From: Pampus argenteus | Lineage: Eukaryota > Chordata > Actinopteri > Scombriformes > Stromateidae | DNA: 64,000 bases | Direction of reading: 5' to 3' | Assembly (NCBI GenBank): GCA_036937835.1 | Contig: CM072869.1 | Coordinates: 6,918,001-6,982,000, forward strand | Part shown: piece after piece, positions 1-13,299 of the stretch | How positions within the stretch are numbered: the first letter of the stretch is position 1 | Layout: the number at the start of each line of letters is the position of its first letter | Made by a program: the position numbers and the translations under genes | The notes under the pieces: generated by a model | The model's database searches: none | What the model was told of the DNA's origin: nothing | The model's input: only the letters and a program-made list of their open reading frames with translations

Positions 1-564
1 ACTGTCTTGATATGTTGTTCACTTCACTTCCTATCGCTTACGGCTTGCTTCACATTCAGCTTTGCAAATGTGGATCCATGTACCTAAACCCCCCCCCCCC
101 TGAAAGTTCAAAACAATGTCAGCGAGCACATAACCAGTGATTGATTTTCTAATATTAGAGAGCATGTGACGATTTGGGTCTAAGCATTGATTGAATGATG
201 CAAAACACGCCTACCAATGCAGCCCCTTGTTGTTTTAATGCAGGCTTGTTTCTGGTCTAAATATCCCCTTAGGTAAGATTATAGAGATAACTGGATTTAT
301 ATAAGGTTGAGTTCAGCTTAAGGCAAAGGGAAACACCTTCAGACAGGAAAACACAACACGCTGTGTCTGTGACGCTTCAGTGTTCATGTGGCAGTCGTGT
401 AGCTAATTTCTTGTGATGTTGTCTGGATATTAGCAACAAGGCAAGCACATGCTGTTTATCTGAATGTCTGGAGTTGTTTTGGGGTTTTCTATTAGCCCAT
501 GCATGCTATTTAGCGGATCACTTGAGAATACTTAATACTTTGGTATATGCTTTAAGAGAGGAGG

Positions 565-690
565 AATGGCTGAGAGCAACATCTTGGTACACTTGAGTAG
601 TTCCCAATAGCATAACTGCAACGTCTCTGGTTCGATTCTAGCTGGGGACCTTATTGCATGTCCACCTCTCTCCCTACATAGTAGTAGTAT
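565..690 (+). mobile_element. Degenerate tRNA-derived SINE fragment
   Basis: A pol III B-box-like sequence GGTTCGATTC at 629-638 is followed by tagctggggaccttattgc and a pyrimidine-rich tail (cacctctctccct). This resembles the tRNA-derived head of common fish SINEs. The A box is decayed and the limits are approximate. Confidence 0.45.
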
Positions 691-1159
691 CTGTTGTTTT
701 GGGGGATCTAATGCGCTCCCTGCTTACAGTTACCATGCAGGGAGATTATTTTGTTTTGTGGTATTAACTGCTCAGATTCTTTGACAGAAAATAGTCTTTT
801 CTGCCAAATCCAACTGTAGGACCGTTTACTATAAAATGGTTATTTCTTTGACCTAAGTGCGGTTGACTAAAATGAAGCATCACAATTGTTAGCTCATTCA
901 AACCGGTTCAGATGCCAGCACAGAAACATATTTCCAGACTGGGACTAAATATCTGATTGTTAGTGACATAGACTGTTTTGGCTAGAACAGTCTGTGTTCG
1001 TACAGTAGTCTGTGAGGCTCTATTGCTGTTAGCTGTATTCTGTGTTTAACTTTGTTGCTGCGCTCTGGTTGTTCAGATTTGCAGTGAGTATGAATTATTG
1101 GCATTTATGGCTTCTGAATGCCTGCAGTTTACTTAGTTTACTATGATGTTGCAGATGGC

Positions 1160-1546
1160 TAGGGCTGCCCCCTAATAGTCGACCAACTGTTAGTGGATGA
1201 AAAGAGTCTTAGTCAATCAAGTTTTCAGTGGTCCCTTAGTCACAGGGGAAAAAAAAACCTGAAACTGCATTTGGGAGCAGCACCTTGTCAAAACTTATTT
1301 CGTCATAATTTAATATATAGCTGGACCGAATATGAAAGGGCATTTAATTTGAATCAATGGATACAGGAAATGGTTTTTGTATTTGTCTGTAATGTAGAAC
1401 AGTGTTAACAATATTACTTATAACATTCTTCCTCAGCTATGAAACTCAAACCCAAAAAAAAACTATTTTTAGATACTTAAATGAATATTATAAACATGGG
1501 ACGACTACTAGTTGACTCGGAAAATCTTTGGTCGGGGACAGCTCTA
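1160..1546. mobile_element. hAT-like MITE, about 387 bp
   Basis: The ends form imperfect terminal inverted repeats: TAGGGCTGCCCCCTAATAG at 1160 and, read inward from 1546 on the other strand, TAGAGCTGTCCCCGACCAAA. The flanking octamers 1152-1159 (cagatggc) and 1547-1554 (cagattac) agree at six of eight positions, which fits a decayed 8-bp target duplication of the hAT superfamily. There is no transposase frame, so it is non-autonomous. The family name is not known to me. Confidence 0.7.
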
Positions 1547-2480
1547 CAGATTACGCTCATGCCAACACTGTTTGATGCAGCAGCTCCGTCCACCCCCACC
1601 CAACCTCCTCCTTATGTGTACTGTATCTGGTATTATTGATTTAACTAAAATTTACTTTATCACGTATCCTCACTGTTGCTCTGATTCTTTAAGAGTGCCC
1701 TCTTAAGCAGAGCCTTTTTCCCACCACCCTAACTGTATGACCAAATGCTATAAATTGTCAATGCTTTGACATATAAAGATCTCTGACTGAATTGGATATA
1801 TTATTTCAGCATGAGCATAAATTGCTTTTCTCTATGATGCTTGTTAATAAAATGAGAGGTTGACATTTGATTTGACTGTATCTCTAAGCCGGATGTGCTT
1901 CATTTTTAAAAGAAAATACAATAAAATGCCACTGAACTGCAAGTAAAGAAATACATAAAGACATATTTATAAGTATATACACTTATCCTTCACAGCTGCT
2001 TGTTTATCTTAAACTACCGAATGCACTGCAGGATAGATCATCCAGATCAAATAAAACCGACATTTCTGAACATACAGCATCGTTATCTGTATCAAAAAGG
2101 TCGGCTTCATGATGTAAAAAGACTCAACAGCCAACCCGTGCAAGGTGTAGGTTTTACACTTTCAGTCATGATCCATTTCAAAACAAGTTATTGTGAAAGA
2201 TAAGTGCAGTCATTTATATAAGGCATATTTAAAAAGTTGACAGAACTTCTTTGACACTCCTCCAAAGAGGCTTTTTGTGGATAAATAAGGGATGTCCATT
2301 TCCAATTTTTCCATTTCTGTGTCTATTTCCACAAACATATTCCGGAGAGGAAGAGTTGGAATATAAAGTCCCGGTTACAGGGTGGAACCAAAAGACTGTG
2401 GAAAGAGTCCATAAGTCTATATAGGCGTCAACCATAAAGAGTCTCCTTCACAGGAAGTGAAGACAAAGATGGCGGTACAT

Positions 2481-2557
2481 TCAGAGGTTCAGGCAGAGGA
2501 GAGCCACCAGGAGCAGGGATAGTATGTTGAGGGACTGGGCCGCCAAGACGCCTCCGC
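2481..2557 (-). CDS. cntn1: cntn1 last coding exon: GPI-anchor signal and stop
   Basis: It encodes GGVLAAQSLNILSLLLVALL and CLNL, then TGA at 2481-2483. Small residues (GGG..A) followed by a spacer and a C-terminal hydrophobic tail with no charged end form a standard GPI transfer signal, as in all contactins. Acceptor gtcacag; phase 1 in. The exon must run on into the 3' UTR below 2481. Confidence 0.92.
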
Positions 2558-3234
2558 CTGTGACTGACACAGAAACATGCAAGTATGTACGTTTTAGTGA
2601 AAAAGTTTAATGAGTAACTTTCTCTAAAAGTAAGATACTTTACATAAATAACTGTATGCAGGTGTAATTGCATCACTCATGACTCACCCCTGACGACCAG
2701 CTGGGCTGAGGCGGTAGCGTTGTCAACGGGGGTCTGTGCGGTGCAGGTGTAGCGTCCAGCAAGCTTCAGCTGCGCGTTCTTAATCAACAGCTCGCTATTT
2801 GAGCTTCCGTTCTGCACAAAACAATACAGACAGTTAACAAAGCATCCTTCATGATGAGTAAAATAGTCCAGCAAGACCGAGCGATGAGATATCAACCCTG
2901 AACACACACCTAGATGAACTAGACATGGGCTTCAGTTAACAGAGTTTACTCCAGTCAGTGCTCTCACTGTAAAAAGGTATAACTATTATGATAATCTACT
3001 TAAAAGGGTACATGGCTGTACTGAACTCCCTACTAGAGAGTCAAATTGGCTTTGCTAATACCACATAAACAGTATTGAATGGAACTGGACCCCATTTTTA
3101 TGAGGGGAAAATCCTACTTGTGTACAAAAATGGGGTATCATCAATTGCAGTCATAATATGGTGTTTGGCTAGTGGGCAGAATGACAAATGAGAAATGCTA
3201 ACCACTGCTTATGGTTAGAGCTGCACAGAGAGAC

Positions 3235-3291
<57 letters not shown>

Positions 3292-6200
3292 ACTGTAGGT
3301 CATGGCACCAACAATGGACGTTAGTAGAAATTGCTATTAAACTGATATACAATATACTATTAGGCTAGGCAACCTAGGGAAGGAATGTGAAATGGCTTTT
3401 AGAGTCATATTCATTTAAAAACTGACTGTACTTCACCCTTTCAGGCATTCAAATGAAAATCATGCAAACATCAACATGACCTCAAATATGATTTGATGTG
3501 GATGAACTCCAGGAGAAAGTCAGAGCTGTGCATTCCTGATATTTTGTGATCATGGTTGAGGCAAAGACTCAACACTCATACTTTGGTTCATTTGTAATTA
3601 AATAATTAATTGGTCATCATGATGTCTCACCGGGGTGCGTTCATAATGATGGCTGCCCTTGTGTAGGTCAATAACCCGGCCATCCAGGGACCAGATGAAG
3701 GTGATGTCCAGAGAGGGGTCATGTGACGCAGCACACTGCATCCAGGCGTTTTCACCCACTTTAACATCAGCATTAGATGGAGCCAAGGTGATCTTTGTGG
3801 GCTCTGGGGAAAAACACACGAGGATGAGGGGATATCAGTGATGAGAAAAAAAGGGCACTGACATAATCAGTCTGGTGAAAATGTAATGAAGTTATGTGAA
3901 ACTTGATGACTCATTAGAAGAAAGGTATGGACATATAAGTAGAACTGCATTGTGCAGAGCTTATATGGGGCTTAAAATGATATTTGGAGCCATCAGCTAT
4001 GTGAGGCTGTATTTAGGCACAGCAGTGCTATGAGCTAAACGCTAATGGCAGCATCCTAACATACTCACAGTGACAATGTTAACCTGTGGCAGGTATAATG
4101 TCACGATCTTAGCTTGGTGTGTTAGCATGCTAACATTTCTTCATCAGCTAATTAACCCTAAACACAAAGTACAGCTCAAGCTAATGGGAATGTTTTGCAT
4201 TGGACAAAAAAGTAACCTGATGGTGTCATGAAATGAAAAGTACTTCTGTTAAAAATCACAAATGTTAAAATAATGGTGGTCGCTGGAGGAAAAGTCAGGA
4301 GATGATCTCCAGTAAGTCAGTAGAAGTTATCCTCTGGAGGTCAGATTTCATGACAATCTATTTGATAGTTCTTGATATACTTCATGATGGATCAAATTAC
4401 CAAGAGAACTGGACAGACAGTCTAATTGGCTGCTGATTTCATCAAAATATTAAATGTCCCTTGAGTGTCCCACTCTCATCCATCAAACTGAAGACCATAC
4501 TTGGTGTGTCAAGTGTGATATTATACCCCATCTGTGTGGAGATCACCTTAAATGGCCCTCCATTTGTCAATGACCCGCATTTGAAATCCCTCACGGCTTA
4601 AATTCCCGGGTCTGTGAAATCAAGCTGTCAGGTGGGTCTGGACTGAATGATAAGGGATAAGTAAAAACCACAGGAGGGGTTTCCTCTACTCATCAAGATC
4701 AATTACAGAGGCTTAAGGCTTCCTCTCGCCAGTCAGCCTACCTGTCAGTCCATCAGCCAGTGAGGGGATAGCGTCAGTGGGGTATCAGGGTTTTAGTCAT
4801 GGACCGTAAAGTTTCCCATCTTAGCCCTCCAATCTAAGGTATGAAACCTGAAGTGACAGATCTGCTCTGGCCCATGGGAACCCTCTCACTGTGACAAATG
4901 AACTTGGTATAATCCCGCTAGCAAATGGCAGGCCAGGAACATTCACAGTATGTCACCTTAGCACTATGGATTAAAAATGTGATTAAGTAACTGAAGGCTT
5001 TCTTTATTTTTAGGACAAGTGCATGCAGGAGCGTGTTTGTTACAGTACCTGTGATGTTGATTCGTGCCACAGCCCCGTCTCCTCCCTCTGTGTACGCCCG
5101 CACCTCCACCACATAGTTCCCATCAGTAAGCAGGGGAAGGTCAATGTACCGCCTGTTCGTTGTGTACAGAGTGCCTGTGGAGTGGCCCTGCTGCCTGTGT
5201 AACACCTAGGCAGAACCCAGCAGATTTCGTAATGTTTCACATCGGAGAGAAAAAGTTAAGATAAATGTTGAACTGTACTCACTTTGTAACCATCTATCGA
5301 TGCCTCGTTAGCCAATGGTTCCACATGTTCCCAGGCAATATTTACTGACTGGCCCTTAAACTTTTTACCTATTATTTTGGGGGGTCGACTTGGAGCTGGT
5401 ATAAGAAAAAAAAATTAAAAAAATGATGAGAATGATATTAAAATGACACCTATTTTCACATGTGGACCATACTTGTGTCTGGTCAATACTAAACTGCTTG
5501 AAAAGACAACATACGGGCTTTCTTGGTGTGGATCTGGATGTGCTCACTGGGTGGCCCGTATCCTGCAGAGTTGTAGCCCCGAACCTCAACAAAGTAGAGA
5601 GAGTCGGGCCTCATACCCTCCAGTCTGGATTGGTTCTCCCTGCTGGGTACCACCACTCTCTGGGCCCCCCCCTCACTGTCTTCCTGATTCCTCCAGTACT
5701 TCACCTGAGACGAAAAGGAACAGAGGTGACGTGACAATATAATTACATGTATATACAAGTATACATTAGAGAGAACAACAGGTATAAAAGGTTCTACTCA
5801 TGGATATTGGCATTTGAAAATGAATTGAAATTAATGAAAAAGGTACCCAGGTATGTTTCATAGTAGTGCTTCTAAATATTTAAAGATTTTACTGACTTAC
5901 AGGAACTTAATTGTAATTTGTTTGTCTAAATACAGCAGTTTAAACCAAATCACAAAATTGTTTCAGATGCTACATGACCCAAGCTGTAGTAAAGAGGTAT
6001 TTTTTACTGCATGTCTCTCTAATTTCTTCTACTGACCTGGTATCCATCTATATTGTTCTGTGAGAGAAGCGTCCACGACACGATGGCTTTTGTGGCAGAG
6101 AGAGCTCTGCCATCAACCCTGGCAGGAGCTTCAGATGGAGCTGAAGAGAGAGACAAGGTGAAAAATAGGTTATAATGAGAGAACCATTTTCAAGGACATG

Positions 6201-9200
6201 TCCTTCAGAGGTATTTTAAACTCCACCGTGACATACTTAATCTGTATGAATATAATAAGTATAATATTGATCTATACACCATACACGCTAATGGATCCCT
6301 TTCGCTGACCATTAACTATTTAGCGCTTTGTGGTTTGTGTCTTTTGGCCTTACTAATGCAATTTTTCACTCAGCGGTGCTTAAGCATCATTTAAGTAATG
6401 TGAATTTATCACTATAAAGTACACGTGAAGACAGAAATCTCTCTTGGCTCACATTCCTTCACTGGGCCATTGGACACTTTTTTCGTGACTTATGGGCCAG
6501 TTACACACTGTGTAGTGTATCCCTGCCAGGAATCAGTCCTTGAATGGTAAATTGTCACACTGGGCCCTGGACCACAAACTCATCACATACTGTCAATGTG
6601 TTGAACACAAAACACAAACGCACATAAAATACTGCAATACTGCCAGTATGAACTACAAACTGGCTGGAGAGTGGAGCTCTTTGTAGGTTTAACTATAAAA
6701 TCATAGACACTCGAGCAGTATGCATTGCCAAAGTGTGTTACTATGGTAACAGGGGATCTCTGTAACCCATCATGTCTCGCTTGCCAGTGGTTATCTCAAC
6801 TGTCTGTCAGTGGAAGTTAATAACTAGCCTAAATGCTTTGCATCCTTGGGTGAATTATCAGCTTTCTGGTTCATGCTACATAGGTCATGGTAATCCCACT
6901 ACAAGGAAGAAGAAGTAGAGAGAGAGAGAGAGAGGAGAAGATGGGTTCACTTTCAAGGGGTATTAAAATTCCTCACAAATATACATGAGAACTGCTATTA
7001 AATGGGTCCTACTCCATAGAAAACCCTGGTAGTGCTAAGTAGCTGACATTGACAGACTGAAATAGCAAAGTGTTGGCATATTGAAGAATTCCTCGTTCTC
7101 TGTGATACTCAGATATTGATCTGTGACATCGTTATGAGATGAGTTTGGTACATAGCTGATAGCTGTGAATCTCTTCACTGCTTACCATCCTGTGCAGAGG
7201 AAACAACAGCCATTAGACTGTAGGGTCCCTCTCCTTTGCTGTTAAATGCTTTGACTTTGACGTGGAAGTCTGTCGAAGGAGGGATGGAGGAGTCTTTGTG
7301 GACATAGCGCCTGGCCTGGGGGTCGGATACTGTCACCTGCCTCCACTCGTATCCATCTTTAGGTTTGAAGGCCACAATGTAGCCAAAATTAGGCCCTGAG
7401 TAGTACCTTTCCTGTACAGGCTGATGAAAACAATATAAAACAATTAATGTACTGTGACAGATATTTGTCAATCACAAATCTCAAGCTTAGGTGTCAACAG
7501 TGTGAATGAAACTCTTAATCCTGTTGGTGTTCATATCGTGCATGCTGTTTTTAAATCCTTTAATATGTACTGTGTCATTAACTTAATCTGTTGATGAACT
7601 ACACTAAACATTATTTTCATTATTACATATTTAAAATATTCCCCCCAACACTAAAATTCTCTATAATCTTATTTTGGTTTAAGCTGCACGTCTTCTTTCT
7701 GTGCGCCTTTTACATGAAGAGAATCAGATTTTCTGAGCTTGTAAACCTTTTTCCACCACTTTGCCCAGTGGAAAGTCCGAACCTACCGTCCACGTGATGA
7801 TTAGCTCCCGGCTTGTCCCGCCGCCGCCGCCAACATCCGAGGGCGCCACTAAAGGACCTGCAATGACACAGCAGCAGCGAAACTCTGAGCCCACATGCTA
7901 AGAATCCGCACAAATCACGCCAACCCACACAGGCTGTAACTTATCCCTGGCAGCACTCCTGAAACATCCTTCCTCTGCAAATACAATATAAATGTCTTCC
8001 CGTGTGCCAAATGCAACACCTTAATGTCCATGTGGGAACACCGCCACTAAGGGAGGCAGAGAGGCAAACGTTCTCTTGTTTTGCCTCAAATCTAGTAGCT
8101 TACTTTCAAAGGATGTTTACTTTTTTAAGAGGGCCTGTAATTTTCAGTTTATAATTGAATCTTAGTATACAGTTTCACCAAAGTGCCCATTTGTAGAGGT
8201 TTGTGTGGTCAGTTTGGCAGGACGCTTCTGCTGTAGGAAGCGCAGCATGATGGGATTTCTGCTGACTCATTTATACAGCGATACTAAACACAAGTTAATA
8301 GTGCTTTAAATGAGATGAAGAGGACTAAATATCACAATGGAAAACTGGACTGTGGAACCGCATTTCCATGACCTTTCAGTTCTTTATTCCATAAATCATA
8401 TGTATGTTAAGTCAGCGCATGATCTTACTTGCATCCAGTGTTTTCTCTTTACGTGACGGGCTGCTTGGCTCTCCTGTGCCCAGGGTGTTAATGGCAATCA
8501 CTCTGAACTCGTACTCGGTCCAGGGGAACAAATCCACTACTGTGGCTGTCTCTGCGTTTCCCTCTACATTTGCAGGAGCTAGAAACAAATGCACAGTTTT
8601 CATTTTGTCCAAGCACGGTATGTTAAAACATTAAACAATACAAACTGTTCTGTCCCACAATTTGACAAAAATATCCTTAAAACAGCAACGAATGTCCATT
8701 TTTGGAACTCATTCCTATATTTTGAGTCATTTTATCCATCTCTATGAAACACTGACCACCATGTAGGCCTACAGTATCACTATGTGACATGAACCAAATC
8801 ATTATAACCTCAAAGCAAGCTCAGCATTAAGGAAAGGTAAGTTTATTTGTCCAAGATGTTGGCTGGTGTTCTTACACGTAGTGGCATCCTTCCAGACATC
8901 ATTCAAGAAGGAGTCCCTGTACTGGATGGTATATTTGGAGATGGGGTTGTGGTTGTCTGCTCCACGGCTCCACTGCAACGTTACACTCTTGTCAGTTTTG
9001 TCTATCACTTGCACCCCACCTGGTGCACCAGGGGGACCTGAGGGGGAGAAAAATATGAGACAAGTTCAGTGTTATTCGATGGGTAAAGAACACAAATGCG
9101 ATTGATAGACAGATAGTGAACCTCCTATATGCTCATAAAATATAGACAACAAGAAGGAGGGTGTAATGTTGTTGAAAGGGCTTTATTTTCAGTCAACTCT

Positions 9201-11772
9201 ATGGGGAAATTCTTGGTAAGTCCTGAGCCCTTTAACTTTATACTTCAACGGCAGTCTCCAGAAAGACCACTGTTTGATGCGTACGAACCACAGCACATCA
9301 AAGCCCTTACATTTTCTCTTCTGAGTCACTTCTTTAAAAGACATCAGCAAAGACTGATGTATTATAGCTTTAGAGCCCATTGACAGACAGTATACCATAT
9401 GAACTAAAGCTTTTGGATCCAATGTTTCTCTTGGTCCTCCTGCTCCTCTTGATTCTTCCTTTGGAACATGAAAATGGCCTAATAGTAAACCCAGACTGTG
9501 TCAGGTTTAGCCTCCCAACCCACAGCCTCAGAAATCAGCCAGGATTTATTTTTTTTCCAAGTCATGAATATGAGCCAAAGCTGGACAGGCCTTGAGCTTC
9601 CCTTCACTGCGAAGAGTGAGGAGAGAAAATATAGTCCTGAAAAATCTGAAGTGTTTTTTTTTTTTTGTTTTTTTTTTACAAATTACAAATACAAATATTG
9701 TGCATATTTTCTACATCTGTATGACACTGTGTCAGCACAGTGTGAACTGATGCTTCAATGTTAACATGCACAACAATTAAATATATTTTATGAATATTTT
9801 CCTAATCCACACACACTCATTTCACCATTGACTTGACTGTAACATTACTCTGCAATAACACTCACACCCGTCGTATGAAAACATCACTTCTCCCTATCTC
9901 AAATCCCTAATAATAACATGCTACAGGTGCAGAACTGTGTTTTTTTTTTAGCTCGGAGAATCTCCTGAAGCAGATCTACTTCCTCATATGTTGTGATAAA
10001 TGGCTGTCTTTCATCCTTCCCTCACTGCACCCTCACACTGTTGGCATTTGGCACTCCATTAGGAGCGGCCCAGGGCCTGTGTTTTGGTTCTACTCTGGGA
10101 AAACGTCACAGTCAGCCGCTGTGCGTTCACCTGGCCATCTGTCAACACCTGCTCTGAAAGCAGCGGCGATGGCAGCACACCCAGGGCACAACAGGGATCA
10201 CTGGCAACCAGATCACTGCTAGAGTTCTTAGGTTGCTATCTGAAGAGACCCTTTGTCCGCCAACACTGAGCCTGTTTCAAGACCCAAAGGGAGAGCTGTA
10301 AGGCAAGCTTTCACTCATCAGGAAGTAGAGGGTGAAAACAAAGCCTGATGAATCATCCGGGAGGTGAAATACAGTAAATGACAGATTGGAAGTGTTTATT
10401 CTGTGGCTGGAAGGACAAGTAATGAAATTAGCGGCACTCTATATGAAAATACTGTCGCAGGAGATAGAAATATGTGATGTTATACAAGATGTTTTACTCA
10501 TCAAATACTCATCACATGGCTTTACACAACTAATAACTATATAAATACAAGACCAGTGGGAGCTGACACTATTCCTATTCTACTCTATACCTCATACGAA
10601 TACATACTAAATTACTGAACATTGTAAAACATGCACCCAAACAGCTTAATCTACAAGCAGGAAACCAGGAGATGAGCGTGACTAGTTTGACTGTTTTTGT
10701 AGCCAGTTATTGGACCCTGATCATCCTGATCATCTTTAAGTTAGGCTGACCTTTCCTGAGTGGAAGATGTAGACAGTTAGTCTTCTCTGTGTGGTGTGTG
10801 TCTCTGTCTCCTGCATGATGACACAAGGCATTTCCTTCCTTCCGTAGCCTTTTACAGAGCTTTCTCATTCACTGTCTTTTGCATTTAGTCCGTGGGTTGA
10901 CAGATTATCCCGCAAGAAATGCTACGGTCTGGTTACTCTGGAGAGATTTGCTTCTCCTCAAAAAGCACAGGAGAACATGCAGTACTTGTGCTATCTGTCT
11001 CTTTGTCTCTCATTTTTCAAGCACTCATACAATTTTTAGCTGTATATTCATGTTCTGACGATAAGGAAAAAGTACATTTTAACGAGTAACTTTCTCTAAA
11101 AGCAGGGCACTTTACACAAATAACTGTATGCAGGTGTAATTGCATCACTCATGACTCACCCCTGACAACCAGGTGGGCTGAGGCGGTAGCGTTGTCAACG
11201 GGGGTCTGTGCGGTGCAGGTGTAGCGTCCAGCAAGCTTCAGCTGGGCGTTCTTAATCAACAGCTCGCCATTTGAGCTTCCGTTCTGCACAAAACAATACA
11301 GACAGTTAACAAAGCATCCTTCATGATGAGGCAAACAACATTTCTCACTGTGTACCTGCTGAAGCAAAATGATGATATTTCCTCACACAATCTGCAACTC
11401 ATCTTAAAATGGTGAAAAGGAAATTTTATTCCAATCAGTAAAATAGTCCAGCAAGACCGAGCGATGAGATATCAACCCTGAACACACACCTACATAAACT
11501 AGACAAGGGCATCAGTTAACAGAGTTTGCTCCAGTCAGTGATAATCTACTTAAAAGGGTACATGGCTGTACTGAACTCGCTACTAGAGAGTCAAATTGGC
11601 TTTGCTAATACCACATAAACAGTATTGAATGGAACTGGACCCCATTTTTATGAGGGGAAAATCCTACTTGTGTACAAAAATGGGGTATCATCAATTGCAG
11701 TCATAATATGGTGTTTGGCTAGTGGGCAGAATGACAAATGAGAAATGCTAACCACTGCTTATGGTTAGAGCT

Positions 11773-11829
<57 letters not shown>

Positions 11830-13252
11830 ACTGTAGGTCATGGCACCAACAATGGACGTTAGTAGAAATTGCTATTAAACTGATATACAATATACTATTA
11901 GGCTAGGCAACCTAGGGAAGGAATGTGAAATGGCTTTTAGAGTCATATTCATTTAAAAACTGACTGTACTTCACCCTTTCAGGCATTCCAATGAAAATCA
12001 TGCAAACATCAACATGACCTCAAATATGATTTGATGTGGATGAACTCCAGGAGAAAGTCAGAGCCGTGCATTCCTGATATTTTGTGGTCGTGGTTGAGGC
12101 AAAGCAAGCCATCAAGCAACACTCATATTTTGGTTCATATGTAATTAAATAATTAATTGGTCATCATGATGTCTCACCGGGGTGCGTTCATAATGATGGC
12201 TGCCCTTGTGTAGGTCAATAACCCGGCCATCCAGGGACCAGATGAAGGTGATGTCCAGAGAGGGGTCATGTGACGCAGCACACTGCATCCAGGCGTTTTC
12301 ACCCACTTTAACATCAGCATTAGATGGAGCCAAGGTGATCTTTGTGGGCTCTGGGGAAAAACACACAAGGATGAGGGGATATCGGTGATGAGAAAGAGGG
12401 CACTGAAATAATCAGTCTGGTGAAAATGTATTGAGGTTATGTGGAACTTGATGACTCATTAGAAGAACAATATAAATAATAAAATAAGTAGAATAAGGGA
12501 GTCTTGAGTAGTCATACAGTAGACATATGTAGTAGGTTAAAATAAAATAAAATAGGTAGAATTATTCAATATGCACAAATGACCAGAAGAGGGCAGAAAA
12601 GAGCTGCACATCCAGCAACACTGGCACAACAACTCAACTGTAAAAAAAAAGAAAAAAAACTAAAAATGTTTGACAGCTAAGATTGCAATACAATTATTTG
12701 GTATTCAATCAAATTATCTCAACATATTCATAACTCAAGTCTTCATTTTACACTGAACGAAGTGATAACTGCACTCTTGTCTCATCACATCTTATCTAAA
12801 GCAATCCTCTCTTGCCTTTGCCCTTGGGGAATAACTGAATAGCCACCAGTAGACTGTATGCTGTCACACTGATCAGAGGGCCATAATTCAATAACAGTAG
12901 ACATCTGAAGGACGGGAGTGTTCGGAGGGACTGAGACTGACAGAAATGATTGCCAGCCAAGGCTATCATCAGTCACACCAACACCAACAGACATTAGAAA
13001 AAAACGAGGCATAAAGAGAGTTATTTATTAAACATTCTTCATTGGATCCTACCTGTAACCAACAGAGAGCCCGTGCTGTTGGCCTTGCCCCGGTCATTCT
13101 CTGCAAAGCAGGTGTACCTGCCTTCATCTGTCCGCGTCACGTTGAGGATCTCCAGGCTCCCATCCTCCCAGATGAACACTCTTAGACCAAAATTAATATG
13201 TTATTTTTCATAGGTAATGTGGATGATGAAAATCGATAAAAGTGCCCAGTTC

Positions 13253-13299
<47 letters not shown>

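Larger units (their letters stand above)
1..2480 (-). other. cntn1 3' UTR and downstream flank
   Basis: No gene is recognised here. The 3' UTR of cntn1 must begin at 2480 and run to lower coordinates. By eye I find no AATAAA on the minus strand in this stretch; variant ATTAAA hexamers occur near 1306 and 1343, inside the MITE. The poly(A) site may use a variant signal or lie outside the window. Besides the MITE and the SINE-like piece listed separately, the sequence is AT-rich with only short chance ORFs. Confidence 0.5.
2598..3922. repeat. Intragenic duplicated block, extra copy
   Basis: This block matches 11066-12467 over its whole length, exons and intron included, in the same orientation and about 8.5 kb apart. 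Similarity stops abruptly near 2598 and 3922. Relative to the other copy it lacks a 108-bp piece (present at 11331-11438) and keeps 30 bp (2961-2990) missing from the other. Scattered substitutions are seen in the intron. Confidence 0.9.
11066..12467. repeat. Intragenic duplicated block, source copy
   Basis: This is the partner of 2598-3922. It holds exons 13 and 14 and the intron between them. It is judged to be the source because it is in the canonical Ig6 position and its exon 14 has the residues shared with the human protein (SNGEL). No transposon ends were seen at its borders. Confidence 0.9.

Noticed and set aside
5443..5742. Overlapping plus-strand open frames of 90-99 codons
   Set aside because: They are antisense to the FNIII-3 exon 5515-5704, whose minus-strand frame, splice sites and homology are clear.
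7801..7835. GCC/GGC trinucleotide run
   Set aside because: It encodes the conserved five-glycine stretch of FNIII-2 present in contactins generally and is not an expanded repeat.
2688..12350. Mutually exclusive use of the two Ig6 copies, as in alternative exon pairs
   Set aside because: The copies are separated by all eight FNIII exons, so choosing one in place of the other cannot occur by ordinary splicing; the extra copy could only be added.
2598..12467. Explanation of the Ig6 copy as a false haplotype duplication in the assembly
   Set aside because: False duplications are usually adjacent and include the sequence between; here unique FNIII exons lie between the copies and the edges are sharp. 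It cannot be fully excluded without reads.
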